Origin: Sutcliffiella sp. FSL R7-0096
GTDB lineage: Bacteria > Bacillota > Bacilli > Bacillales > Bacillaceae_I
Assembly (NCBI RefSeq): GCF_038595065.1
Contig: NZ_CP152003.1
Coordinates: 1,344,001 to 1,408,000 of the forward strand
Reading direction: 5' to 3'
Length of the DNA: 64,000 nucleotides
Shown: positions 8,883 to 18,601 of the stretch, one piece after another
Numbering within the stretch: position 1 is the first letter of the stretch
Layout: each line of letters opens with the position of its first letter
Notes under the pieces: model-generated
The model's input: only the letters and a program-made list of their open reading frames with translations
Told to the model about the DNA's origin: nothing
Database searches by the model: none
Translations under genes and position numbers: made by a program

Positions 8883-9068
8883 TTACCTATGAAAAAGAAC
8901 CAGTTTTCCGCTTGCGTTTGTGCAGCGGTGCGTAGTGTCCAAAAGGTTAAGCTCTTCCAATCTTTTTTCCCCTAGTACCTTTGCCTCTTTTTCTGAAGCA
9001 GCCTCGAAGCTTTCATCCAGAAGTGTCTCCCCGCTTTTGCTAAAGGCCGTTAACATATATTTTCCCAT
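8883..9068 (-). CDS. yhzD: YhzD-like small protein
   Basis: A 61-residue protein, MGKYMLTAFSKSGETLLDES..., ending CTNASGKLVLFHR, resembles the YhzD family of small Bacillus proteins of unknown function (also 61 aa in B. subtilis, by memory). No membrane segment or known catalytic motif is visible. GGAGGGG lies 6 bases before the ATG. It has its own terminator and is convergent with the VTT gene and divergent from yhaQ. Confidence 0.7.
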   Translation of the reverse strand: MGKYMLTAFSKSGETLLDESFEAASEKEAKVLGEKRLEELNLLDTTHRCTNASGKLVLFHR

Positions 9069-9246
9069 CTAAGTCCCCTCCATGTCTTCTGACTGAATAG
9101 CAATTCATTATTATCTTTATTCTACTAGAAGACTTTCAAATTGTAAAAGTGATAGTTACGATCCATGGAAAAAAGATTCGACTTTTATGAAACTATTCAC
9201 CTACTATAAACGTATAGGTAACAGATAGCATAGGAGGGATTACGAC

Positions 9247-10149
9247 ATGGCATTAAAGATAGAAGGTGTGACCAAGAGATTCGGCAAGCATGTGGCCGTC
9301 AATAATTTAACCTTGGAAATACCTGAGAGCGAGATGTTTGGTTTTCTAGGTGCGAATGGTGCCGGTAAGACAACCACATTCAGGATGGTTCTTGGGTTGC
9401 TGGAGCCGACGGAAGGCAATGTATCTTGGGCTGGCAAACCGATTACATATAGAGAGAGTCACCTGGTCGGATACTTACCTGAAGAAAGGGGGCTTTATCC
9501 GAAGCTGACCGTAAAGGACCAGATGATTTATTTGGGCCGATTGCGTGGAATGGAAAAAGCGGATATCCTCAAACAGCTCGACTATTGGTTGGAGCGATTC
9601 AAGGTGCCGGAATATTTGAACAAAAAAGTGGAAGAACTTTCAAAAGGGAATCAGCAGAAAATACAGTTTATCGCTTCAACTATCCATAATCCAAAGCTTT
9701 TGATATTGGATGAGCCTTTCAGCGGTTTAGATCCATTGAATGTAGAGTTGTTGAAAGAAGCGGTAGTGGACCTTAAGAAACAAGGAACGTCCATCGTGTT
9801 TTCCAGCCACCGGATGGAGCATGTGGAGGAGCTGTGTGAGCATCTGTGCATCATGCATCATGGTCAACCGGTGGTACATGGATCTTTGAGAGACATCAAG
9901 CGTTCATTTGGCAAGAAAAATGTCATCATTCATGCAGACTTTGATTTGGGTTTCCTTGCAAATGTGCCCGGTGTGACAAAAACAAAGCAGACAACAGAAG
10001 GAATGATCCTTCAGGTCGACGAGGAAGATGTTTCACAGACACTGCTTCAAGAGATTACGGGTAAAGGCTATATCAGGAAATTCATTTTGGAAGAGCCGTC
10101 CTTGAATGATATTTTCATAGAAAAGGTGGGTGCTTCTTATCATGAATAA
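9247..10149 (+). CDS. yhaQ: YhaQ, ABC transporter ATP-binding subunit (NatA-like)
   Basis: A 300-residue ABC ATPase: Walker A GANGAGKTT at about 35-43, signature LSKGNQQK, Walker B LLILDEPF, and a C-terminal extension of about 80 residues typical of NatA-like drug/Na+ exporter ATPases. It pairs with the YhaP permease, with which it overlaps by 8 bases. GGAGGG precedes the ATG. The transported substrate is unknown; in B. subtilis the pair resembles the NatAB Na+ extrusion system. Confidence 0.92.
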   Translation: MALKIEGVTKRFGKHVAVNNLTLEIPESEMFGFLGANGAGKTTTFRMVLGLLEPTEGNVSWAGKPITYRESHLVGYLPEERGLYPKLTVKDQMIYLGRLRGMEKADILKQLDYWLERFKVPEYLNKKVEELSKGNQQKIQFIASTIHNPKLLILDEPFSGLDPLNVELLKEAVVDLKKQGTSIVFSSHRMEHVEELCEHLCIMHHGQPVVHGSLRDIKRSFGKKNVIIHADFDLGFLANVPGVTKTKQTTEGMILQVDEEDVSQTLLQEITGKGYIRKFILEEPSLNDIFIEKVGASYHE

Positions 10150-11398
10150 GTTTTGGATCATTTTAATGCACACCTACATGAGCAAACTGAAATCTAAGTC
10201 ATTTATCATTTCCACATTGATAACTACCGTATTGATTATCGGCGTTACAAATATCCAATCTATTATTGATATTTTTGACAAAGAGGAGGAAAAAACGGTT
10301 GCTGTCTACGATGAGGAAAACACCATCGCCCCACTATTGAAACAGCAGCTTTCCACGACTCCAAACAGCAACCTGAAATTGAATATGGTAAGCAATGAAG
10401 AGGACGCGGAGACGAAGGTTACAGACGGTGAGTACGATGGGCTTCTTGTCCTCTCTACCGATCTAGATGGATTGCCTTCAGGGGTGTACAAAGCTGCCTC
10501 CATTACCGATTCACAAACGATGGTGCAAGTGGAAACTATGCTTCAACAAGTGAAAAATGAGCTGGCCACAAGCCAACTTGGTTTATCACAAGAACAAATT
10601 GCTCAATTATATACACCCATCTCCTTTGATGTAGTGGCACTGGAGGAATCAGCAAAGTCTGCCGAGGAGCTTAATCAGGCTCGTGGTTTGGTGTATGTTC
10701 TGCTATTTGTGATTTATTTTTCTGTCATTCTGTATGCTAGCATGATAGCAACGGAAGTGGCTGTAGAGAAATCTTCCCGTGTCATGGAAATACTTATTTC
10801 ATCAGCATCCCCGATTATGCATATGTTCGGAAAAATATTAGGAATTGCCTTGCTGAGCTTAACGCAGCTTGCGTTCTGGATCATCATCGGGTACTCCTCC
10901 CTGAGCCGCAATCTGGATGGAATGACGGAAGCAGGTGGAGTGTTCGAATTCTTTGGCGTCGGTGATCTGCCTGTAGCAACTTTTGTTTATGCGGTTGTAT
11001 TCTTCTTGTTAGGATATTTCCTGTATGCAACTTTTGCCGCTTTCCTTGGCTCGCTTGTCAGCAGAATTGAAGAGATTCAACAAATGATCATGCCGATGAC
11101 ATTATTGATCGTGGCAGGTTTCATGATATCCATGTTCGGTCTCGGAAATCCTGACAATTCCTTTATCCAGGTAACTTCATTCATTCCTTTCTTTGCACCA
11201 ATGATCATGTTCCTTCGAGTAGGGATGTTAAATGTTCCTCTTTGGGAGATCAGTCTATCCATTGGTCTTTTGATGGCGACGATTGTTCTATTGGCCATTT
11301 TTGGGGCTAAAGTATATCGCGGGGGCGTACTGATGTATGGGAAATCATCCTCGTTAAAAGATATCAAAAAGGCTTTGCAACTAACAAAAAATAGATAG
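10142..11398 (+). CDS. yhaP: YhaP, ABC-2 type exporter permease (NatB-like)
   Basis: A 418-residue ABC-2 permease: one N-terminal membrane helix (about 15-40), a long extracytoplasmic domain to about 185, then five or six helices in the C-terminal half. The segment EVAVEKSSRVMEILISSASP is the classic ABC-2 coupling region. ATG 10142 is used because AAAGGTGGG lies 11 bases upstream and B. subtilis YhaP is nearly the same length (419 aa). Its start overlaps the end of yhaQ, indicating translational coupling. Confidence 0.92.
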   Translation: MNKFWIILMHTYMSKLKSKSFIISTLITTVLIIGVTNIQSIIDIFDKEEEKTVAVYDEENTIAPLLKQQLSTTPNSNLKLNMVSNEEDAETKVTDGEYDGLLVLSTDLDGLPSGVYKAASITDSQTMVQVETMLQQVKNELATSQLGLSQEQIAQLYTPISFDVVALEESAKSAEELNQARGLVYVLLFVIYFSVILYASMIATEVAVEKSSRVMEILISSASPIMHMFGKILGIALLSLTQLAFWIIIGYSSLSRNLDGMTEAGGVFEFFGVGDLPVATFVYAVVFFLLGYFLYATFAAFLGSLVSRIEEIQQMIMPMTLLIVAGFMISMFGLGNPDNSFIQVTSFIPFFAPMIMFLRVGMLNVPLWEISLSIGLLMATIVLLAIFGAKVYRGGVLMYGKSSSLKDIKKALQLTKNR

Positions 11399-11402
11399 GT
11401 AG

Positions 11403-11450
11403 GAAAAAAGCATGTGGGACTGAGATGTAGAATCCCATATGCTTTTTTCT
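11403..11450 (+). terminator. Terminator after yhaP
   Basis: AAAAAAGCATGTGGGA pairs with TCCCATATGCTTTTTT (one mismatch) and ends in T-rich sequence; probably active on both strands. Confidence 0.85.
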
Positions 11451-11539
11451 TCTTTTATAAAACTAATCGAACCGAACGTGCATTCGTATTTCGTCCGTGG
11501 TAAAATAAGAGAAAGACTAAAAATAAGAGGTAAAATTAA

Positions 11540-12778
11540 ATGATGAAAAAAATTCGCTTTCTACATGCGGCAGATTTGCACTTGGATAGTCCATTCAAAG
11601 GGCTGACCCATCTTCCTCCTGAGATTTTCCATCAAATAAAAAATAGCACATTCCTGGCACTGACAAATCTCATTGATATGGCCATAAAAAAAGAAGTGGA
11701 CTTGCTTCTTTTGGCTGGGGATTTATTTGACCTGGAACAAAGAAGTCTGTTTGCACAAGCCAAGCTAAGAAAGGAATTTATACGGCTAAGGCAATCGGGG
11801 ATCCAAGTTTACATCATTCATGGAAACCATGACTACCTGACAGAAAGCCATCGCCTTTTTCGATATCCTGAAAACGTACATGTTTTCAATGAAACGGTTG
11901 ATTGCGAGCCTTTCATCAAAAATGGGGAGCATCTGGCCAACATCTATGGTTTCAGCTATAACAGAAGGCATATGACAGAAAGTATGACCAATCATTATAC
12001 AAAGTCGAATACGAGTGTCCCATTTCATATTGGTATGCTCCATGGAAATCTGTCCGGCAGGGAAGATCATGACCCATACGCACCATTCAGCGTCTCAGAA
12101 CTTCTGGAAAAGGAATTCGATTATTGGGCTCTTGGCCATATACATAAACGAGAAATTCTTCACTTAAATCCTCCCATCGTATATCCCGGCAATATCCAAG
12201 GAAGGCACAAAAAGGAGACAGGAGGAAAGGGCTGTTATATTGTGGAGCTGACCGACGGAGGGAAAGCAGAAATTCAATATGTTGAAACTTCTCCTATCGT
12301 TTGGGAGGAAGTGGAGATTTCCATCACAGGACTAAAGACACTAGATCAGCTAATGGATGTAACAAGAAAAGCATTGGATACCCATAAAGAAGCAGATAAA
12401 AGCAAATTGATTAGATTGATTTATAAAGACAGTGGAGATCTGCATCAATCCCTTCAAGATGAACACAAGCAGGAGGACCTGCAAATCCTACTAAATGAAG
12501 GGGAGGACACCAGAGAACCTTTCTTATACATATACTCCCTACAGGTTAGGACGACAGTTGCTTTCAACAAGGAAGGCTTAAAGGAAAAGACCTTCTATCG
12601 GGATTTTTATTCCATAGTAGAACAGATGGAAGATCAGGATGAGGTCTTATCCAGTTTATACCGACATTCAGGAGCAAGGCACTATCTTGAGCCGTTGGAT
12701 AAAGAAGAGAAGGACGCCATTCTGAAAGAAGCGGAGCAATGGCTTGTTACCAGATTCCTGGAAAGCGAGAAGAGGTGA
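11540..12778 (+). CDS. yhaO: YhaO, SbcD-like DNA repair exonuclease/phosphoesterase
   Basis: A 412-residue metallophosphoesterase with the calcineurin-like motifs in order: ADLHLD near 11-16, AGDLFD near 60, GNHDYL near 97, and GHIH in the middle third. Its C-terminal half is specific to YhaO proteins. By analogy to SbcD/Mre11 it is the nuclease half of a DNA-end processing complex whose ATPase half is YhaN, encoded next. RBS AAGAGG. Two adjacent ATG codons (11540 and 11543) are possible starts. The stop overlaps the ribosome site of yhaN. Confidence 0.92.
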   Translation: MMKKIRFLHAADLHLDSPFKGLTHLPPEIFHQIKNSTFLALTNLIDMAIKKEVDLLLLAGDLFDLEQRSLFAQAKLRKEFIRLRQSGIQVYIIHGNHDYLTESHRLFRYPENVHVFNETVDCEPFIKNGEHLANIYGFSYNRRHMTESMTNHYTKSNTSVPFHIGMLHGNLSGREDHDPYAPFSVSELLEKEFDYWALGHIHKREILHLNPPIVYPGNIQGRHKKETGGKGCYIVELTDGGKAEIQYVETSPIVWEEVEISITGLKTLDQLMDVTRKALDTHKEADKSKLIRLIYKDSGDLHQSLQDEHKQEDLQILLNEGEDTREPFLYIYSLQVRTTVAFNKEGLKEKTFYRDFYSIVEQMEDQDEVLSSLYRHSGARHYLEPLDKEEKDAILKEAEQWLVTRFLESEKR

Positions 12779-12783
12779 ATGGA

Positions 12784-15700
12784 TTGAAAATCAAAGCATT
12801 ACATATTTATGGATTTGGGAAGTTGGAGAATGTGCTGGTGGAAGACTTCTCTCCGGCCATTCAAGTGTTCTACGGAGAAAATGAAGCGGGAAAATCAACA
12901 ATCATGGCGTTTATCCATGCAGTCCTTTTTGGGTTTCCTGCTAAAAATCAGCAGGATTTACGATATCTTCCAAAAAAAGGACATAAATATGGCGGGAAAG
13001 TGATCATTGAGACAAAGGATATGCGTTCTATTACGATCGAGCGAGTTGCAGGTAGGTCTTCAGGGGATGTCACCGTTTTGGATGAACAGGGAAATCATTG
13101 TGATTTAGACGATATTCTGGGCGGATTGGATAAAACGATGTATAAGGGGATTTTCTCCTTTAATATAATGGATCTGCAAAATCTAAAACTGATCGATGCA
13201 GAACAGCTAGGAAGTTATCTTTTTTCATCAGGGTTGATAGGAAGTGACCAGCTTCACAAGCTCTCCAATCAGTTAAACAAAGAACAGGAGGACCGCTTCA
13301 AGCCCCAGGGAAGAAAACCTGAGATCAATAAGTTATTATTGAATAGACTAAAAGAAGAAGAAAAAACGGTGCAACTATGGAAGGCGAAGATGGAAGAATA
13401 TGAACAGCTCCAAACAGATGTAACACGTTTTGATGAGGATTTTAAAACACTCCTACGGAATAAAGAAGATATTACAAAGAAAATAAAATATACCGAGGCC
13501 ATGCTAGCCATCCAACCTTTAGCGAATAAAGCTGAATTGCTTCAAGATCAGATGGAAAAGTTGGGGAATGTTGATTCGATACCGGTGGATGGATTGGCCA
13601 GACTGGAAAAGCCACAAACAGAATTAGGTTTCTATCAGGCGAAATTAGAACAATTAACAAAAGATAGGAAGAGCAAAGAAAAAGAGCTGGCAGAACTACA
13701 TGTGAATTCACAGCTCTTGTATAAAGAAGAAGTACTAGAAAACTTGTTATCCAAACGTCCAAGCTATGAGCAGGCAAAAGGTCAGTTGGCGCTACTTTCT
13801 TCAGAGATAGAAGAATACGATTATCAGATTGGTAACTGGAAAAGGGATTTGGATTGGAGCGGATTTCAAGAGGCAACGATAGAAGAACTCCATACAAGCT
13901 TGGGTACCAAAGCGATGCTGAAGGAACTCATCAAACAAAATCACAAGCTCTCTATTCAAAAACAGCGACTGGATGATCAGTTCCAAGTTACAAAGGACGA
14001 ACTGGAAATGCAGGAGGAAAGGGTAGAAACCCTGGAGAAAGAGCTACTCCCAGCGGATGAAGTATTGCGGATGAAAAAATCTGTGGCAGAACAGGGGAAG
14101 AATAGTTTGTCAAAGGATATCGCTGTAACGGAACAGCTTGTCCATCAATTAGAAAGACAACTGAAAGGTCAAGAAAAAGTACAACGTGCCAAAAAGAAGA
14201 ACAACCAATATACTGCTATGGGAATTCTCTTTTTCGGCTTTGCAGGAGCAATAGCTTTATTTTTACAAAACCAGCTTTTCTTATCCCTATTGTTCTTTCT
14301 TGTCTTTGGCATCGTTTCATATGTAGCTGTCAGGAAAAATGCATCAGAAGAAGTATGGATAGGTTTAGAAAAAGAGAAAAAAGAATTAGAAAGCAAGCTG
14401 GAAAAGCTGCGGGCGAAGTTCTTTTCCTCCGGTACCTATGAAAAATTAGAGGAGTACCAGCAGGCTTTGGCAAAGGATGAACAAGTAAATCATCTTTTGC
14501 AAAAGGAAAGACTGTTACTTTCTCAAAGTGAACGGGCATACAATAAAATTATTCATCAGTACGAGGAATGGGAAAAGGAGAATTTCCAATTTGAAGAGAG
14601 TTGGCAGAAGTGGGCAGAATCCATTCGCCTTGCCCACATACCCTTCCCCTTTATGGAAGAAGCCTTTGAAAAGGTAACCCAGCTGAAAACTGCTATTTTA
14701 GAGAAGAAGGGATTAATAGAAAAAAGGAAGCATTATGAACTATTAATGGAGGATTTCACGAGTCAGCTTTTAGAATTGGTGAAAGAAATCGACTGGCAGG
14801 ATGAATATGCTTCGCCTGAAGAGGCTCTGAGTCAGTTAGGTAAGAAAATGGACGAACAGAAAAGTAAACAGCTAAAAGTAGAAAGAATTCAGGAAAGCAT
14901 TTCCTTATTAGAAGAGGAGTCTACTACATTAGAAGTTCATATAGAGGACGCACGCAATCAGATTCACCAGTTGTTTGAACAGGCTGGTGTGCAGGAAGAA
15001 GATGCCTTTCGGATGAAAAGCCACCAACGACTAGAAAAAAAGGAGCTTGAAAGAGATCTGTCATTGGTGCTCAGTCAATTGCAGCAAATGGAAAGCGCTT
15101 ATCAAGTCACACTTGAACAAAGTAAACCTTTGGACATCTGGAAAATGGATAAGGAAAGACTTGAACGGGAACTGGTTGACCTGAATGAAAACTACCAGCA
15201 CCTGCTTGAAAAAAGAACGGCTACCTATGAAACAATTCGGCAGTTAGAGGAAGGTGGTACCTATTCGGAGGCCGTCCAACAATTTGAGTTGTCCAAAAGC
15301 ACATTACAGCGTCATGCTCGCAAATGGGCGGTATATGCCACCGCTCAGCACCTTCTCACAAAAACCATGGACTTTTACAGGACTGTAAAGTTACCGAAAG
15401 TTTTAGATCACGCATCAGAACATTTCCGTTTCCTAACAGGAGGCAATTATGTAGGGGTCCATGACACCAAACTTGAGAGAAAAATTATAGTGGAACACAA
15501 GGACGGTACAATGTTTGAACCAAAAGAGTTAAGCCAGGCCACTGTTGAACAATTATATATATCCATCCGTTTTGCGGTAGCACAGGTGTGGAGTGAAGAG
15601 CAAACACTTCCATTCATGATGGATGACAGCTTTGTCAATTTTGATCAGAAACGGTCAGACCTGGCTATCCAATTGATGAACCGTTTGGCTGAACAGGGCA

Positions 15701-15822
15701 ATCAATTTATCTTTTTCACCTGTCATCAGCAGTTCAAGAAAAAGTTATCGGAAGGGGTAGCAAACTCGATATTTTCATTTAGCAGGAACAATATGGTCGG
15801 AACGGTTTCGTTCCGGGATTGA
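12784..15822 (+). CDS. yhaN: YhaN, SbcC/Rad50-like AAA+ ATPase
   Basis: A 1012-residue protein: N-terminal ATPase lobe with Walker A GENEAGKST at 31-39, then long coiled coils rich in E, K, Q and L. The coils are interrupted by two hydrophobic helices at about 477-517, and a C-terminal lobe carries QATVEQLYISIRFA (signature-like) and FMMDDSFVNFD (Walker B). The internal membrane helix pair is a feature of the YhaN type and absent from SbcC. The start is TTG 12784, with AGAGGTGA overlapping the yhaO stop, so the pair is translationally coupled. It is slightly longer than B. subtilis YhaN (about 960 aa). Confidence 0.92.
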   Translation: MKIKALHIYGFGKLENVLVEDFSPAIQVFYGENEAGKSTIMAFIHAVLFGFPAKNQQDLRYLPKKGHKYGGKVIIETKDMRSITIERVAGRSSGDVTVLDEQGNHCDLDDILGGLDKTMYKGIFSFNIMDLQNLKLIDAEQLGSYLFSSGLIGSDQLHKLSNQLNKEQEDRFKPQGRKPEINKLLLNRLKEEEKTVQLWKAKMEEYEQLQTDVTRFDEDFKTLLRNKEDITKKIKYTEAMLAIQPLANKAELLQDQMEKLGNVDSIPVDGLARLEKPQTELGFYQAKLEQLTKDRKSKEKELAELHVNSQLLYKEEVLENLLSKRPSYEQAKGQLALLSSEIEEYDYQIGNWKRDLDWSGFQEATIEELHTSLGTKAMLKELIKQNHKLSIQKQRLDDQFQVTKDELEMQEERVETLEKELLPADEVLRMKKSVAEQGKNSLSKDIAVTEQLVHQLERQLKGQEKVQRAKKKNNQYTAMGILFFGFAGAIALFLQNQLFLSLLFFLVFGIVSYVAVRKNASEEVWIGLEKEKKELESKLEKLRAKFFSSGTYEKLEEYQQALAKDEQVNHLLQKERLLLSQSERAYNKIIHQYEEWEKENFQFEESWQKWAESIRLAHIPFPFMEEAFEKVTQLKTAILEKKGLIEKRKHYELLMEDFTSQLLELVKEIDWQDEYASPEEALSQLGKKMDEQKSKQLKVERIQESISLLEEESTTLEVHIEDARNQIHQLFEQAGVQEEDAFRMKSHQRLEKKELERDLSLVLSQLQQMESAYQVTLEQSKPLDIWKMDKERLERELVDLNENYQHLLEKRTATYETIRQLEEGGTYSEAVQQFELSKSTLQRHARKWAVYATAQHLLTKTMDFYRTVKLPKVLDHASEHFRFLTGGNYVGVHDTKLERKIIVEHKDGTMFEPKELSQATVEQLYISIRFAVAQVWSEEQTLPFMMDDSFVNFDQKRSDLAIQLMNRLAEQGNQFIFFTCHQQFKKKLSEGVANSIFSFSRNNMVGTVSFRD

Positions 15823-15906
15823 ATTTGGCACCATCCATTGCCGAATGGAAGAAACAAGTGCTATGCTTAGAGAGGTATAGAGAAGCATGTTGAAAGGATA
15901 ACCAGA

Positions 15907-17121
15907 ATGAGTGAGAGTGTAAAAAATAATAAAGCGCCATTGATTCTATTAAGTTTTAATTTATTTATCGTCATGGTAGGCATTGGTTTGGTCATACCGA
16001 TTCTGCCTTTTTATATCGATAAATTCGGTGCGGATGCCCGGACGTTGGGATTGTTGGTAGCTGTTTTTGCGTTTATGCAATTCCTTTTCGCCCCTGTATG
16101 GGGAAGGCTTTCGGACAAAGTTGGCCGAAAGCCTCTTATCACCATCGGCCTGTTCGGATTTGCGATAGCAGAGTTCATCTTTGCGTTTGCGAACGGACTA
16201 TGGATGCTGTTCCTATCGAGAATCCTTGCAGGAATATTCGGTTCGGCTCTGATGCCGACCGCCATGGCCTACGTTTCAGATGTCACCTCTTCTGAAAAGA
16301 GGGGCCAGGGGATGGGAATAATGGGGGCAGCCATGGGACTTGGTATCGTTGTAGGACCAGGGATAGGAGGATGGCTAGCAGAATACGATCTGTCCTTGCC
16401 TTTTCTTGTGGCAGGGATTGCAGCGACTATCGCCGGGATCCTATCGGTGATAATTCTACCTGAATCCTACTCCAAAGAGAAACGCGAACGTGACGCTCAA
16501 TTATCAGCTGGAGAGAAGCGGGACAATCAATTTGTAGTTATGTATACGGCGCTAAAAAGTCCTGTCGGATTCTTGCTGATCTTGGTTTTTATCATGAGTT
16601 TTGGCTTGGCTAATTTTCAATCCATTTTTGGATATTATACGATGCAACGGTATGGCTATAACCCCAGTGAAGTAGGATTGATCATCTTGATTGTTGGACT
16701 GGTGGGTACCGTTGTACAAGGCGGATTGGTTGGTAGATTGACGAAGCGGTTTGGGGAAGAGAAAGTAGTGACGAGTGCTTTATTGATCAGTGCGATTGGG
16801 TTTGTGATGATGACACTTGCTACAGGCTTCAAAACGGTCCTATTAACTACTTGCCTTTTCTTTTTGGGGAACTCTTTATTAAGGCCATCATTGAATTCAT
16901 TCATCTCCAAACTGGCTGGAAGTAGACAAGGGCTTGTGATGGGACTCAATAACTCATTTCTCAGCCTTGGAAATGTAGCTGGTCCCATATTGGCCGGAAT
17001 TTTCTTTGAAATTAATATCCATATTCCTTATCTATTCGGAGCATGTATCATGCTTTTCGGGTTGATTGTGACAAAAATTTGGCTCGCAAGAAGAAAGGAA
17101 CAGATGGAGGCTACTTTATAA
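15907..17121 (+). CDS. MFS multidrug-type efflux transporter (DHA1 family)
   Basis: A 404-residue protein with 12 predicted membrane helices. Motif A between helices 2 and 3 reads GRLSDKVGRKPL, and the antiporter motif C in helix 5 reads MGAAMGLGIVVGPGIGG, so it is a drug/H+ antiporter of the NorA/Bmr/TetA type. The substrate cannot be read from sequence. AAAGGA precedes the ATG. It lies between yhaN and yhaM, where B. subtilis has no such gene, so it is an accessory insertion in an otherwise conserved block. Confidence 0.88.
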   Translation: MSESVKNNKAPLILLSFNLFIVMVGIGLVIPILPFYIDKFGADARTLGLLVAVFAFMQFLFAPVWGRLSDKVGRKPLITIGLFGFAIAEFIFAFANGLWMLFLSRILAGIFGSALMPTAMAYVSDVTSSEKRGQGMGIMGAAMGLGIVVGPGIGGWLAEYDLSLPFLVAGIAATIAGILSVIILPESYSKEKRERDAQLSAGEKRDNQFVVMYTALKSPVGFLLILVFIMSFGLANFQSIFGYYTMQRYGYNPSEVGLIILIVGLVGTVVQGGLVGRLTKRFGEEKVVTSALLISAIGFVMMTLATGFKTVLLTTCLFFLGNSLLRPSLNSFISKLAGSRQGLVMGLNNSFLSLGNVAGPILAGIFFEINIHIPYLFGACIMLFGLIVTKIWLARRKEQMEATL

Positions 17122-17167
17122 GTGACAGTCAACATAGCGATATCTATTATTTTGACAGGGGGAAGAA

Positions 17168-18115
17168 ATGATGAAGAAGGGAATTCTCCACTTTGAAGTG
17201 GGAGAACAAGTGGATATCCATCTACTAATTAAAACAGCGACAAAAGGGATTGCCAGCAATGGAAAACCATTTTTGACGTTGATATTCCAAGATAAGAGTG
17301 GCGAGATAGAAGCAAAGCTTTGGGACGCTTCTGCAGATGATGAAGGGTTATATACGCCCCAAAGTATTGTGAGGGTTCTTGGGGACATTCATCATTACCG
17401 GGGGCGTAATCAATTAAAGATTCGCAAAATAAAGCCTAAGGAAGATCATGAAAACGTCAGCGTCTCCGATCTTATTGAAACAGCTCCTGTAAGCCAGGAG
17501 CAAATGATGGATACAATCACACAGGCCATATTCGAAATGAAAAATCCCAATATCCAAAGAATAACAAGACATCTATTGAAGAAACATCAGCATGATTTCC
17601 TGCAATATCCGGCTGCAACAAAAAACCATCATGAGTTTGTCTCCGGGTTGGCCTACCATGTAGTTTCCATGTTGGACCTCGCCAAAGCGATAGCTGGATT
17701 ATATCCTTCCTTGGACAGGGACCTCCTTTACGCAGGAGTTATCCTACACGACTTAGGAAAGGTAACGGAACTATCCGGACCTGTTTCTACTAGCTATACC
17801 ATAGAGGGTAACCTGATAGGGCACATCTCCATCATGGTGAATGAAATCGGAAAAGCAGCGGACGAGCTTGGTATTGAAGGGGAAGAAGTGATGGTGCTTC
17901 AACATCTTGTACTGAGCCATCATGGTAAACTAGAATGGGGAAGTCCGAAACTTCCATTGATTAAAGAGGCGGAAATTCTCCATTATATTGATAATATAGA
18001 TGCAAAGATGAATATGCTAGACCGCGCATTGGAGCGGGTAAAGCCTGGAGAATACACAGAAAGAATCTTTGCTATGGATAACCGAAACTTCTATAAACCT
18101 AGTTTTCACAAATAA
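17168..18115 (+). CDS. yhaM: YhaM, 3'-5' exoribonuclease
   Basis: A 315-residue protein with an N-terminal OB-fold domain (about 1-100) and an HD domain containing [12 protein letters not shown] and VILHDLGKV, plus a second His cluster HLVLSHHGK. The HD residues bind the Mn2+/Co2+ needed for catalysis. YhaM degrades RNA and ssDNA from the 3' end and acts on mRNA 3' tails. The sequence is close to B. subtilis YhaM (314 aa) along its whole length, including the ending RNFYKP-FHK. GGGGGAAG precedes two adjacent ATG codons at 17168/17171. Confidence 0.95.
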   Translation: MMKKGILHFEVGEQVDIHLLIKTATKGIASNGKPFLTLIFQDKSGEIEAKLWDASADDEGLYTPQSIVRVLGDIHHYRGRNQLKIRKIKPKEDHENVSVSDLIETAPVSQEQMMDTITQAIFEMKNPNIQRITRHLLKKHQHDFLQYPAATKNHHEFVSGLAYHVVSMLDLAKAIAGLYPSLDRDLLYAGVILHDLGKVTELSGPVSTSYTIEGNLIGHISIMVNEIGKAADELGIEGEEVMVLQHLVLSHHGKLEWGSPKLPLIKEAEILHYIDNIDAKMNMLDRALERVKPGEYTERIFAMDNRNFYKPSFHK

Positions 18116-18120
18116 GTACT

Positions 18121-18183
18121 AGCCTCCCATCCTCTATCATATGTATAGATTAGTAGCACATATGAAAGAGAGGGGGCTTTTTT
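18121..18183 (+). promoter_or_regulatory. Terminator-like hairpin whose 3' arm is the yhaL ribosome binding site
   Basis: AGCCTCC pairs with GGGGGCT, CTCT with AGAG, and CATATGT with ACATATG, giving a long three-part stem followed by T6. The 3' arm holds AGAGAGGGGG, the only ribosome site before yhaL, and the T-run ends at the yhaL ATG. It can act as the yhaM terminator and as a lid on yhaL translation. Confidence 0.65.
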
Positions 18184-18360
18184 ATGCCGTGGTGGATGCT
18201 ATTGGTTGTTATCGGGATATGTTTCAGTGCCTATATGACGTTAAGGTCTGCTAAAGAAGAAAAAGAAGTGGAGACTGCCATCATTGAAAAAGAAGGACAA
18301 GTATATATGGACAGGATTCAAGAGGAGAGAGAGAAGAAGCAGCAGGTTGTAAATGTGTAA
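18184..18360 (+). CDS. yhaL: YhaL, sporulation-associated small membrane protein
   Basis: A 58-residue protein starting MPWWMLLVVIGICFSAYMTL: one N-terminal membrane helix followed by a charged helical tail with IIEKEGQVYMDRIQEERE. That matches the Spore YhaL pattern (B. subtilis YhaL about 70 aa, made in the mother cell). Its place between yhaM and prsA matches B. subtilis. Its ribosome site lies in a terminator-like hairpin. Function is unknown beyond the sporulation link. Confidence 0.8.
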   Translation: MPWWMLLVVIGICFSAYMTLRSAKEEKEVETAIIEKEGQVYMDRIQEEREKKQQVVNV

Positions 18361-18365
18361 TAGAA

Positions 18366-18392
18366 AAAGGAAGCGGGGATGCCGCTTCCTTT
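18366..18392 (+). terminator. Terminator of yhaL, first copy of a 27-bp duplication
   Basis: AAAGGAAGCGG, loop GGATG, CCGCTTCCTTT form a perfect 11-bp stem. The identical 27 bases occur again at 18602-18628, and the repeat element lies exactly between the two. Confidence 0.85.
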
Positions 18393-18601
18393 CAGACTGT
18401 TGACCAACTATAAACTAGTTAGGTTATCTGTTGGAAGAGTTGATCTTCGTTGCAGGAGCTTCGCTTTCCGCGGGCAGTCCGGAAGCCTCCTCGGGCTACG
18501 CCCTGCGGGGTCTTCCATGTCCTTTCCTCCGCAGGAGTCTTCGCTCCTTCCACTGCGATCAACTAGAGAATTTCATTATTTTTAGCTTTGTCTACACACT
18601 G
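18393..18601 (-). repeat. Family A dispersed repeat, copy 3, between duplicated terminators
   Basis: This 209-bp element has imperfect inverted ends (CAGACTGTTGACCAA and, read inward from the right, CAGTGTGTAGACAAA). The interior has GCTTCGCTTTCCGCGGGC, GCCTCCTCGGGC and GCGGGGTCTTCC. It is nearly the reverse of the copy at 60161-60363. Short open frames crossing it are repeat shadows. Confidence 0.85.
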
